This document shows positions 1 through 8,100 of a DNA stretch of 64,000 nucleotides, piece after piece; within the stretch, counting starts at the first letter, position 1; each line of letters begins with the position of its first letter. The notes below the pieces were generated by a model. That model saw nothing but the letters and a program-made list of their open reading frames with translations. It ran no database searches and was not told where the DNA came from. The stretch is from Anaerotruncus massiliensis (ex Togo et al. 2026) (GTDB lineage Bacteria; Bacillota; Clostridia; Oscillospirales; Ruminococcaceae): the NCBI RefSeq assembly GCF_900199635.1, contig NZ_LT962687.1, positions 2,294,541 to 2,358,540 on the forward strand, given 5' to 3'. A program made the translations under genes and the position numbers.

Positions 1-386
1 GAGTCGCAGAAGGTGCTCCACACGCTCACGAGCGTGAGACGGCTGTCCGCCAGCACCTCCTCGGTGACGACGTTGCCGTCGAGGTCCTTCGCCGCCCAGT
101 GGGTGAAGTCGGTGGCCAGACTCTCCCCCGACATCTTGAGCGGGTAGGGCAGGTCGGCGCGGCAGCCGGGGATTGCCTTCACTGGCAGCTCCCCGCCCGG
201 CGGCTGGAGCGCGGGGTCCTCGGAGGAGGTCTCCCGCGGCGCGGATGCCACCTCGGCCTGTTCCGCGCTCCGCACGGGACCGGACGGCTCCGGGAGGACG
301 GGAGCCTCCGGAGCGGGAGCCGCGCAGGCGGCGAGCAGCGCGGCCATCGCCGCCGCGCCGAGCAGGGTCATCAGTGGGTTCTTCAC
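1..386 (-). CDS. thioredoxin-like (TlpA/redoxin-type) lipoprotein, N-terminal part
   Basis: Only the first 128 codons are in the window; the gene runs off the left edge. A GTG start at 386 lies 7 nt after AGGAGG. The N-terminus has a hydrophobic stretch ending in the lipobox L-A-A-C (Cys about 25), then a Pro/Glu-rich linker, then a domain beginning near residue 85 that ends at the window edge with VSVWSTFC. That resembles the strand leading into the CxxC site of TlpA-type thioredoxins (typically FWATWCxxC), but the second Cys is outside the window. It is inferred to be a membrane-anchored thiol-disulfide or redox protein on the outer face. It is downstream of, and probably co-transcribed with, the rhodanese lipoprotein. 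Confidence 0.6.
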   Translation of the reverse strand, partial: MKNPLMTLLGAAAMAALLAACAAPAPEAPVLPEPSGPVRSAEQAEVASAPRETSSEDPALQPPGGELPVKAIPGCRADLPYPLKMSGESLATDFTHWAAKDLDGNVVTEEVLADSRLTLVSVWSTFCD

Positions 387-398
387 ATCCGTTCCTCC

Positions 399-500
399 TT
401 ATATGATACAGCTTGCCGCCCGGCCCTGAAAAAAGAGCGCCAGCAGGAGCAGAAGCGCCGCTGCGGCCAGCAGGATTTGCAGCCGTTCGCCCCGGGTCAT
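399..500 (-). CDS. 33-residue single-span membrane micro-protein (tentative)
   Basis: The ATG at 500 overlaps the rhodanese stop codon as ATGA, which suggests translational coupling. The 33 residues start MTRGERLQ, continue as an almost pure Leu/Ala hydrophobic segment of about 17 residues, and end RAASCII. The stop codon lies inside the ribosome site of the next gene. The predicted topology is a single transmembrane helix. No family is recognised. It might be a remnant of a larger gene, but the tight spacing on both sides favours a real short gene. Confidence 0.4.
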   Translation of the reverse strand: MTRGERLQILLAAAALLLLLALFFQGRAASCII

Positions 501-970
501 TCGCCGGTCACCGTGCCGTACGGCCAATCTACGATGCCCCCGAAGTCATAGACGTTGGTATAGCCGAGCGCGACCAGCTTTTCGGCAGCCTGCCGGCTGC
601 GCACCCCCGTGCGGCAGTGGACGAGAATCTCCGCATCGAGGTCGGGCAGCAGCACGGGCTGCTCGTCTCCGATCGACTCGTTCGGGACGTTGATCGAGCC
701 TTCGATCCGCTCCGCCGCGTGCTCCTCCGGCGTGCGGACGTCGACGATGACCGCGTCGGGATTGGCGTCGAGCCGCTCCTTGGCCTCCTCAGCGGTGATC
801 TTGTGGTATTCCGCCGCCGGGGCCGCGCCGTCCGCGCTCTCCCCGGCGTCCGTTGCGGAGGCCGGTGCCTGCGGGGCGGACGGGACCTCCCCGCTCTCCC
901 GCGCGCACGCCGTGAGCGCCGCCGCCATGAGTGCCGCGCCCAGCAGGGCCATGAGATGCTTCGCCTTCAT
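497..970 (-). CDS. rhodanese-like domain lipoprotein
   Basis: A 157-residue lipoprotein. The signal peptide ends in lipobox L-T-A-C (Cys22). A low-complexity Ala/Ser/Glu/Pro linker reaches about residue 52, followed by one rhodanese domain with IVDVRTPEEHAAERIEGSINVP and the active-site loop CRTGVRS (Cys119). Family knowledge: single-domain rhodaneses carry sulfane sulfur on this Cys; the exported type is probably a sulfur-carrier or redox partner. GGAGG sits 6 nt before the ATG. A strong promoter lies upstream (1022-1050). The gene is followed by the micro-protein and a thioredoxin-like lipoprotein, so the three probably form an extracytoplasmic thiol/sulfur operon. Confidence 0.88.
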   Translation of the reverse strand: MKAKHLMALLGAALMAAALTACARESGEVPSAPQAPASATDAGESADGAAPAAEYHKITAEEAKERLDANPDAVIVDVRTPEEHAAERIEGSINVPNESIGDEQPVLLPDLDAEILVHCRTGVRSRQAAEKLVALGYTNVYDFGGIVDWPYGTVTGE

Positions 971-1021
971 GAGGTTCCTCCGTTCCTAACTGTAAATTTT
1001 GTTGTGTCAGTTTATACTGTA

Positions 1022-1050
1022 ATTATATCTGTTACAGATAGTCTTGTCAA
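1022..1050 (-). promoter_or_regulatory. sigma-A promoter with palindromic operator for the rhodanese operon
   Basis: TTGACA (1050-1045), a 17-nt spacer and TATAAT (1027-1022) match the consensus exactly. A perfect 15-nt palindrome TATCTGTTACAGATA (1026-1040) sits in the spacer and overlaps the -10, as a repressor operator would. The regulator is unknown. Confidence 0.8.
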
Positions 1051-1086
1051 CCCCCCGCGGAAAAAATATTTTCCCGGAAACGCGGA

Positions 1087-1121
1087 CCGGGCGCGGGCGG
1101 TCAACGGCCGCCCGCGCCCGG
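1087..1121 (-). terminator. stem-loop terminator after the aldo/keto reductase
   Basis: A perfect 14-bp GC stem (1087-1100 with 1108-1121) and 7-nt loop begin 6 nt beyond the stop codon. On the minus strand the T-rich stretch comes only after about 25 nt, so it is an imperfect intrinsic terminator. Confidence 0.6.
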
Positions 1122-1127
1122 GGGGTG

Positions 1128-2303
1128 TCATTCAAGAATCTTCATGAGCGCGGCGATCTCCCCCAGCCTCTGCGGGATGGCGATCCCCTGCGGGCAGTGG
1201 GAGACGCACCTGCCGCAGCCGACGCAGCGGCCGGCGCGCCGCTCCTCCGGCAGCGCGTCGTAAATCGCGCGGATTGCCTTCGCGTTCTCCCGCAGCGCCC
1301 TGCCGTCCGAAGGGTCGAGCCCAACCTCGGCGGCGCAGCGGTTGTAAGCCGCGAAGACGCCGGGGATGTCGACGCCCGACGGGCAGTCCATGCAGTAGCG
1401 GCAGCCGGTGCAGGGGATGGTCCCGAGGGCGAAGTAGGCCCGCCGCGCCCGGTCGAGCGTCTCCCGCTCGGAGTCGGAGAGGGGCTCGAAGGGGGACATC
1501 GTTTCGACGTTGTCCCGCACCTGCTCAAGGGTGGACATGCCGCTCAGGACGGTCAGCACGTTGGGCAGCGACGCGGCGAAGCGGATGGCCCACGACGCGG
1601 TGCTCGCGCCGGGGCGCGCCGCGCGGAGGATCTCCACCGCCTCCGGGCAGAGGGAGACGAGGTTGCCGCCCCGCACCGGCTCCATAACGATGCAGGGCAG
1701 GCCGTTTTCCTCGAGGATGCGGTACTGCTGCGCGGCGTCGAGCAGCTCCCAGTCGAGGTAGTTGAGCTGGATCTGCACGAAGTCCCATCCGCCGCGCGCG
1801 ATGAGCTCCCGCAAAACCTCCGGCGTCCCGTGGAAGGAGAATCCGAGGCGGCGGATGGCCCCCGCCGCCTTCTGCGCCCGCAGGTGGTCGAGCAGGCCGG
1901 TCTTCTCGTAGACGTCGGTAAATTCCTCAACCGATTTTCCCACCGAATGGCAGAGGTAGAAGTCAAAATAATCGGTGCGGCACCGTTCGAGCTGGTCGGC
2001 GAAGATCCGCTTGCCCTCGTCCAGGCTGTGGACGAGCCAAGTCGGCATCTTGCTCGCGAGGTGGTAGCTCTCGCGCGGGTATTCCGCCAGCGCCCGGCCG
2101 AGGAACGGCTCGGAATCGCCGTCGTGGTAGCGGTAGGCGGTGTCGAAATAGTTGACCCCGTGGGTATAGGCGCAGTCGATCAGCTCGCGCGCCCTCTCGA
2201 AGTCGATCTCCTGCGTGTCGGGGGAAACGCGCGGCAGGCGCATCGCCCCGAAGCCCAGCAGGGAGACTCGGTCGTCCGTTCCGCGGTATGCGCGTGTCTC
2301 CAT
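1128..2303 (-). CDS. aldo/keto reductase with C-terminal 2x[4Fe-4S] domain
   Basis: The ATG at 2303 (METRAYRG) was chosen for the match to family N-termini and a purine-rich AGGAAAGGGG upstream; it gives 391 residues, normal for this family. Residues 1-270 are an AKR barrel; the tetrad can be read as Asp54, Tyr59, Lys85 and His119 (YLCHS). The C-terminus has two ferredoxin-like motifs, CTGCRYCMDCP from about 298 and CVGCGRCVSHCP from about 360. Family knowledge: such Fe-S AKRs occur in anaerobes and reduce small carbonyls with electrons passed through the clusters; the substrate cannot be read from sequence. It is a single gene with its own promoter and terminator. Confidence 0.9.
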   Translation of the reverse strand: METRAYRGTDDRVSLLGFGAMRLPRVSPDTQEIDFERARELIDCAYTHGVNYFDTAYRYHDGDSEPFLGRALAEYPRESYHLASKMPTWLVHSLDEGKRIFADQLERCRTDYFDFYLCHSVGKSVEEFTDVYEKTGLLDHLRAQKAAGAIRRLGFSFHGTPEVLRELIARGGWDFVQIQLNYLDWELLDAAQQYRILEENGLPCIVMEPVRGGNLVSLCPEAVEILRAARPGASTASWAIRFAASLPNVLTVLSGMSTLEQVRDNVETMSPFEPLSDSERETLDRARRAYFALGTIPCTGCRYCMDCPSGVDIPGVFAAYNRCAAEVGLDPSDGRALRENAKAIRAIYDALPEERRAGRCVGCGRCVSHCPQGIAIPQRLGEIAALMKILE

Positions 2304-2399
2304 ATGGCGGCCCCTTTCCTGAGGTGATTTTTCCCGTAAGCGGCATGAACGGGCGGCCCCGAAAGCCCGCCCGGCATCCCGGAAACAGCTGTCCATGAA

Positions 2400-2428
2400 A
2401 GTATAGCACACCGGGGCCGCGGATACAA
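2400..2428 (-). promoter_or_regulatory. promoter of the aldo/keto reductase
   Basis: TTGTAT (2428-2423), a 17-nt spacer and TATACT (2405-2400) form a good sigma-A promoter about 100 nt before the ATG. Confidence 0.65.
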
Positions 2429-2447
2429 TCCTTCCCCGCCGCGCGGG

Positions 2448-2483
2448 CGGAAAGGGGCGCCCCGCATGGGGCGCCCCTTTCCG
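2448..2483 (-). terminator. 16-bp stem-loop after the LPNTG protein gene
   Basis: Two 16-nt arms (2448-2463, 2468-2483) pair perfectly around the loop GCAT just after the stop at 2493. No T tract follows on the minus strand, so it may act as an RNA-stabilising 3' hairpin as much as a terminator. Confidence 0.5.
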
Positions 2484-2492
2484 CAACAATGT

Positions 2493-3200
2493 TTAATCCG
2501 GCTTCCTGCGGATGGAAACGGCTGACGCTATGGCCGCGGCCGAAAGCCCCAGCAGCGCGAGCGCGAGTGCCGGCGCGGAACCGTCGCCCGTATTGGGCAG
2601 CTTCATCAGCGGGACGGGCAGGTCCCTGATGATCGTCGGGTCGGCCGGGGCCACGATGTGGATGTCCGGACCCTCGTCCGAGCCGCCGTCCCCGCCGCCT
2701 CCGCCCGGCGACTTCGACAGCACCGCCAGCGCCACGTCGCATTCCGCCGAGCTTCCGTATTTGTCCGTCAGCACGATCCGGTAGACCCCCGCGTCGCTTT
2801 TCTGCGCGTTCGGGATCGTGTAGACGTTGCCCGCGTAGTTCTCCCCCTCGAAGAGCACCTCCGACAGGGTGTCCGCGTCGAGCACCTTATACCACGCGAA
2901 GCGGTAGGGCAGCACCCCGTCCTTCGCGCTCACCGTCAATTCCGCCGTCTCCCCGACGTAGACGCTCACATCCGCGCCCCATACCTCCGGGCCCGGCAGC
3001 GTCATCACCTTGAACTGCGTGCTCGCGGACGGGCGCTCCGGCGTCGCCGTATCCACCTCTTCGCTCACGCTCACGATATCCGAGAGGTCCCTGTCCGTCT
3101 CCTCCCCGCCGATCTCCCCGGCGGCCAGCGCCGTCAGCGAAACCGTCAGGGCAAGCGCCGCGGCCGCGAGCAGGGCGGCTCCCCTTCCCAGTCCTTTCAA
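2493..3200 (-). CDS. LPNTG-anchored Ig-like surface protein
   Basis: 235 residues from a TTG start at 3200 with GGGAGG 7 nt upstream. There is a signal peptide (about 1-27, ending LTALAAG), an Ig-like domain (about 75-160, with VYVGETAELTV and SDAGVYRIVL), a Gly-rich spacer, and a sortase signal: LPNTG at about 201, a hydrophobic Ala/Leu stretch and the tail RRKPD. Family knowledge: sortase cleaves between T and G and links the protein to peptidoglycan. It is the only clearly wall-anchored member of the surface cluster and could tether the others. It shares the short string TQFKV with the pilin-like protein at 3853-4452. No sortase gene is in the window. Confidence 0.85.
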   Translation of the reverse strand: MKGLGRGAALLAAAALALTVSLTALAAGEIGGEETDRDLSDIVSVSEEVDTATPERPSASTQFKVMTLPGPEVWGADVSVYVGETAELTVSAKDGVLPYRFAWYKVLDADTLSEVLFEGENYAGNVYTIPNAQKSDAGVYRIVLTDKYGSSAECDVALAVLSKSPGGGGGDGGSDEGPDIHIVAPADPTIIRDLPVPLMKLPNTGDGSAPALALALLGLSAAAIASAVSIRRKPD

Positions 3201-3217
3201 TGCGGTCCCTCCCCTCC

Positions 3218-3739
3218 TCAGTTCTGGATGATCAGCTGCATCTCCGCTCCCGCGGTCCCCACCAGCTCCTGTGTGTCGGCGGTATAGGCGTAGAAGGTCG
3301 CCGTCGCCGGATAGGTCCCCTTTGCAAGCGCCCGGTCGAGCTTCGCCTCCTGGATGTGGTAGTTCGGCTCCAGCGCGCCGGAGGTGTACACCTGCTCCCC
3401 CGTGTCGTTGAGGGTGATCTCCACCACCATCAGATAGTGGTTGGCGGGGGAGTTCTCGATGCAGAGGTTTCCGGGGGAGCTCCCGTCCGGGAACTCCGGC
3501 TGGGTGTTGATCGAGATGTTGAACATCCCCTCCTCAACGATGCGGTTGAGCTCCTCGACGATCTGCTCCTCCGTCTTGCCCTCGAGCTGTCCGAGCTGCG
3601 CGTCGGCGGCCCGCGTGAGGCCCGCCGGCTGTTCCTGCGGGCGCAGCAGCAGCCAGGCGATCACGCCGACCAGGATGAGGATGACAACCGGGAAAACCCA
3701 TTTGACGGCTCCGCCGTTCTTTTTCGTCTTTTCTTCCAT
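3218..3739 (-). CDS. single-pass membrane protein with extracellular MFNISINT domain (paralogue A)
   Basis: 173 residues: a charged N-terminus, one transmembrane helix (about 13-32), a short linker, and an extracellular domain from about 55 to the end. It is clearly paralogous to 4542-5090: both contain EEQI[IV]EELNRIVEEGMFNI followed by SINTQ, then an N-H-Y strand, DTGE-VY-SG, and a KG-Y-AT-A-F beta strand near the end. AGGAGCG precedes the ATG. No named family is recognised. The inferred role is a membrane-tethered surface component displayed next to the secreted proteins of the cluster. The predicted topology is N-in, C-out. Confidence 0.75.
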   Translation of the reverse strand: MEEKTKKNGGAVKWVFPVVILILVGVIAWLLLRPQEQPAGLTRAADAQLGQLEGKTEEQIVEELNRIVEEGMFNISINTQPEFPDGSSPGNLCIENSPANHYLMVVEITLNDTGEQVYTSGALEPNYHIQEAKLDRALAKGTYPATATFYAYTADTQELVGTAGAEMQLIIQN

Positions 3740-3772
3740 AACGCGCTCCTATGTTCTTTTGTCGTGCCTGTA

Positions 3773-3830
3773 CCGGGGAAAACGCCGCGCCGCGCGGCGC
3801 TTTCCCCGGCACAGGGGTCCCCTGTGCCGG
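3773..3830 (-). terminator. two overlapping stem-loops between surface genes
   Basis: Between the pilin-like gene and paralogue A lie a near-perfect palindrome at 3806-3830 and a longer stem at 3773-3809. They share the CCGG at 3806-3809, so they cannot both form fully. Likely a partial terminator that sets the relative expression of the abundant upstream gene and the membrane protein. Confidence 0.5.
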
Positions 3831-3852
3831 TATTTTAGTTGTTTGCTTACGA

Positions 3853-4452
3853 TTAGACAGTCGGCATCGCGATCGTATAGGTGACGGTAAATGCATCTTC
3901 CGAGGAATTCCCAGCGACCGTTTCATCCTGCGGGGCCGCCACGGCGGTCAGCGTCAGGTCGAGTTCCGTTCCCTTGATGTCCGTCGCCTTGGCAACCGTG
4001 CCCCAGGAGGGATCGACGCCGCTGGTAGCCGTGGACAGATCGATGTCCTTGATCTTCATATTGACCGTCTTGCTGGCTTTGGCCGCTTCCTTCGCAGTTG
4101 TCTCAGTAGCAAGCGTCCACTCGCCGTTCGTCGCTTTCACACTCGAAACCGTGATATCTTTGAAGGAATAGTTGATGAGCTTGTACTTGCTCGGGACCGA
4201 GGTGGTGCCATCCTTGGCGACCGCAAAGGTGACCGTCATCGGGACGGTAACGCTCATCTGATAAGTCGGGACCGTCGCGCTCTTGTCGATAACCTTAAAC
4301 TGGGTGTCGGCCGTACCACCATCGGTACTGACGTCGTTTGTCTTCGAGTCTACCGCCGTGCCGTCGGCATCATAGTTCTGCGCCGCGAACGCGGTCACGC
4401 CGAGGGAGAGAATCATTGCCATTGCCAGGATCGTTGCTAATACCTTTTTCAT
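3853..4452 (-). CDS. small secreted pilin-like / surface-module protein
   Basis: The ATG at 4452 was chosen because AGGAGG lies 8 nt upstream and a standard signal peptide follows (MKKVLATILAMAMILSLG, cleaved near AFAA); this gives 199 residues. The mature part is Thr/Ala/Val/Lys-rich and all-beta in appearance, with no Cys and no LPXTG or membrane anchor. The string VTVPMTVTFAVAKDGT matches VTVPLSITVCVAKDGT near the C-terminus of the giant beta-helix protein, and both chains end in a similar Y-x-[IV]-x-[FY] strand. This module type is common in clostridial surface proteins but its function is not known to me. It could be a subunit that assembles with the giant protein. Confidence 0.75.
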   Translation of the reverse strand: MKKVLATILAMAMILSLGVTAFAAQNYDADGTAVDSKTNDVSTDGGTADTQFKVIDKSATVPTYQMSVTVPMTVTFAVAKDGTTSVPSKYKLINYSFKDITVSSVKATNGEWTLATETTAKEAAKASKTVNMKIKDIDLSTATSGVDPSWGTVAKATDIKGTELDLTLTAVAAPQDETVAGNSSEDAFTVTYTIAMPTV

Positions 4453-4541
4453 TGTTTTGACCTCCTGTTTCAATTGATTGATGGGGTTACGTGTGAATTT
4501 ATGTAAAGCCATAACCTCCTTTTCCACAGGCTGCGCGCGGC

Positions 4542-5090
4542 TTACGACTCCACCGTCAGGAGCACTTCCGCCGCCGCCTGCCCGACTTCCGACTGGTCCT
4601 CCGGGTCGTGCGCCGTAAAGATCGCAGTCGCCTTATAGGAACCCTTCGGCAGCGCCTTGGACAGCGTGATATTCTCGATGTACTGCCCCGGCCTGATGCC
4701 TCCGGATTGATATACCGTTTCGCCCGTATCGTCCAGCACGATCTGCACGGTCATGTTGTAGTGGTTGGCGGAGATGTTGTCGATATAGGCCTGCCCCTCC
4801 GCCGTCCCGTTCGGGAAGCTGATCTGGGTGTTGATCGAGATGTTGAACATCCCCTCCTCGACAATGCGGTTGAGCTCCTCGATGATCTGTTCCTCCGTCA
4901 TCCCCGGGAGGATTCCCGTCGTGGCGTTCGGGTCGAAGAAATCCGCCATGCCGCTTCCGCCGCGTCCGAAAAAGAACCACGCCGCCCCGCAGGCGAGCAA
5001 CAGGACGATCACCACCGCCACGATCACGCCGCGCTTCGATTTTTTCGGCGGGGCCGCCACCGCCGCGCCCTGCTCCGGTATCTCATTCAT
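4542..5090 (-). CDS. single-pass membrane protein with extracellular MFNISINT domain (paralogue B)
   Basis: 182 residues: Pro/Lys-rich cytosolic start, one transmembrane helix (about 21-42), a Gly/Asp linker, and an extracellular domain paralogous to the protein at 3218-3739. Recognisable shared blocks are GMTEEQIIEELNRIVEEG, NISINTQ, N-x-S-A-N-H-Y, DDTGETVYQSGG and KGSYKATAIF. AGGTGAT lies 5 nt before the ATG. It is immediately downstream of the giant protein gene (24 nt), so co-expression is expected. Two related copies bracketing the pilin-like gene suggest one partner per secreted protein. Confidence 0.75.
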   Translation of the reverse strand: MNEIPEQGAAVAAPPKKSKRGVIVAVVIVLLLACGAAWFFFGRGGSGMADFFDPNATTGILPGMTEEQIIEELNRIVEEGMFNISINTQISFPNGTAEGQAYIDNISANHYNMTVQIVLDDTGETVYQSGGIRPGQYIENITLSKALPKGSYKATAIFTAHDPEDQSEVGQAAAEVLLTVES

Positions 5091-5114
5091 GGGATATCAC
5101 CTCTTTCACACTTT

Positions 5115-8100
5115 TTATTGCAGGATCCCCATTTGGGGCTCCCCGGCGATCGACGCTTTAAAGGTAATCTGGTAGCTGTAGTTCGCGGGCGCGCCGTTTT
5201 CGCCCTGCCCGCTGGGCATTTGATTGCTGAGGAAATCGAAGGTGCACTTCCGGTTCCAAGGGATCTCCGCGAAGTCCTGATAGGACACCACCAACGCTCT
5301 TGTGGTACTGCTCGAATCGCTGGTTTTAAATGCAATGGGAGCCGTCTGCGAAGGGACGTCAATCGGGCGGATCGCCAGGTCGTAGCCGGTCCCTTCCCCG
5401 ATTTTCGGCGCGTCGATCTGCCGCATCGCATCACCACTGTCCGCGGCCAACCGCGTCAACATCGGTTTTACCTGCGTATTGACCGGGAACGCGGAGCGGT
5501 TCTCCACATACATCCTGTCCGCGCTCGGCTGTGCGAGCGTGCCGTCCTTCGCCACACAGACGGTGATCGAAAGCGGCACCGTCACGTCGAGGCGGGCGGT
5601 TTCCGTCTCAAACGGCACCTCCATGTTCGCAGCCGTCGGGACGTCCAGCCCCATCATGGAGGCCCCCCCGGACGACAAGCCGGTCAGCGGCGTTTCGCCG
5701 ATTTTGCACTCCTTGATCAGCAGTTTTTTGGTCTGGGCCGCGTTGAGGGCGTTGGCGTTTTTTAGCGTCACCGTCCAGGAGGCGTACCCGTTGGCGGGTA
5801 TCTTCATCCCGGGAAGCACCGTGGAGGAATTCAGCTCATCGCCGTCCACCTTGAAGTTGAACTTGTACATCGCGTCGTCCGCCGTCCAGAGCTTAAAGTT
5901 CTCGTTGATCTCCTGCTCCGTCGCGAACCCGATCGTGGGCGTGTCCATGCCCAGTAAAATCCCCATTCCATCCAAGAGCCCCACGCCGGTGGAGGTGACC
6001 GTTTTATCCACGCCGTAGCCGTTATACACCGTGAGGGCGCCCGTATCGCTGTTCGGCGTGTTATCCGAGGTACCGGTCGATTTCGCCGTCAGAGTGCTCG
6101 CTTCGTAAAGCGACAGGACAAATGCTTCGCTCTTCGCCGTGACGCCGTTTGCGTCGGTCGCGGTCAGGTAATATTCGCCTGCGCGGGTTCCGGCCTCGGG
6201 CTGGAAGGTAAAGCTCACAGTCGAGGTGCTTTCGTTGTTCGAGCGCACCACCGCCCGGAAGGACATCTCCTCCGGCATATCGTCGCGGGAGGATGCCTCC
6301 ATTTCGACTCCGTTTTTATCGTACAGCTTGACATCCGCAGCCGAGCTTGTGGAGACGTCAGCCGTAAAGGTCACCTTGTCCCCCACCCGCACGAACATGT
6401 CGTCCGGCGTGGTGGTGAAGTGGAAGGGCAGGCCGAGCTCGAGCGTGTTTTGCTCGGTCGCGGATTTGACCAGTGCAAACTCCTCCGTGATTCCCTTCGC
6501 AAGGGAGAAGTGCGCCGCATCGTTGGCCACGTCGTTATAGGACGCGGCTCCCTCCGCGAACACGGCCACATCCCTGCCCGCTTCGTAAACGCCATCCGGC
6601 GGTGTGGTTCTATCCATGTCGACGGAAATCTTCGCACCGCTTTCAAGCGCGGAATCAACGTTGATGACCTTCGCGGTCTTTCCGTCGGCGCCCGCCGTCA
6701 GATAGACCGTCTGGTCCGTCCCGAGCGTAGGCGCGTTCGCGCCGAGCCGGAAGGTGCCGTTCTGCCAGACGCCCGCGCCGTTTGCCGCACGATTCCCGGT
6801 GATCGAACCGCCGTCCATCCGGAAGGTGCCGCTGTTGGCCACCGCGCCGCCGTCGCCGCTGTTGGCGTTATTTTGCAGGCGCGCGCCGTTGTCCGTCGTG
6901 AGCAGTCCGTCCGCCGCGACGGTAATCAGAGGCGCTTTCGCCGTTACCCCGTCCGCAACGACCTCCTGTTTTCCGCCCGTGACGGCTTTTGCATGCCCGT
7001 CCAACGTGATCCCGTCGAGCGTCAGGCTTCCGGTCACGTTGAAGAGCGCGTTTTGGTTGTCGGCCACGTCAAATCCGGTGAGGCCGGAGATGTTGTCCGG
7101 TTGGGCATAGCGCTTGATGAGCACCCCGCCCGCGACGGAGACACTGCCGCCCTCGCCGCTATAGCTCGTGCTCGCCGCGCCTGTCGTTTCATCCGTCCCG
7201 GCGGTAATCCGCGCGCTGCTCACATCGACGGTGTCCACCACATAGAGGGTGCCGCCTTTCAGGCCTGCGAGCTTATCAAATGCGGTTTTCAGCGTCCTGA
7301 CGGCGGCTGCCGGCGTATTGCCGTCTTTGCCGTCGTCGCCGCTTACGCCGTTGATGTAGACCGCGTTCTTCGCCTGCAGTTCGAGGATACTGTTATCTAC
7401 GTCCTTCCGGCCGAGCGTGTAGAGCGCGGCGATCTCGTCCGCGAGGGTGTAGTCCGCGAGCCGTTTGGAGACGTCGGCGTCCACAATTGGATCCGGATAC
7501 TTGACCACGTTGCGGCCGTTTTCCGCGCCGTCCATGTTGACCAGCAGCGAGTTTGTGGGCGCGAAGTCACCCATTACCTCGATGATCTTCTTGTCTGTTT
7601 TGCCCATTATTTTGCCGACCGTCAGATAGATTTCTCCCACGATCGACGGGCCGCCGCTCACAAGGAAGCTGCCGTTTTGATAGACCGCCGCACCCTTGGC
7701 CGCCCCGGTGTTGGCGATTGCGCCGCCAGTCATCTGGAAATTCCCGGCATTAAAGACCGCGCCGCCAAAAACGGACTCGCTGATATTGTTGTTGTTTTGG
7801 AGCGCCGTGCCCTCCCCAACGATCAGGACGCCGCTCGCCGTGACTCCGATCAGCGGGGATTGCGCCTCCACCGCCGGGGCCGTGGTTTTGGGGCTGCCGG
7901 TGTTGAGCGCCGCGCTGTGGCCGTCGATTGTCACGCCCGAGACGACGAATCCTCCGTCGGTCACGGTAAAGAGCATGCCGGTATGGCTCCGCTTCGCCTT
8001 TTCGCTGGTAAAACCGGTTGAGGGCGGATTCGTCGGCACGGAGTAGCGCCGGATCACCACCGGCCCGCCGATCGCAACCGTCCCGGTGTCATCGGCATAC

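Noticed and set aside
2448-2483. Insertion-sequence terminal repeat
   Set aside because: The perfect stem lies right after a stop codon, and no second copy, target duplication or transposase is present.
4453-4527. N-terminal extension of the pilin-like protein (in-frame starts at 4512 and 4527)
   Set aside because: The extension would bury the signal peptide. The ribosome site at 4512 is too close to its ATG, while 4452 has AGGAGG at normal spacing.
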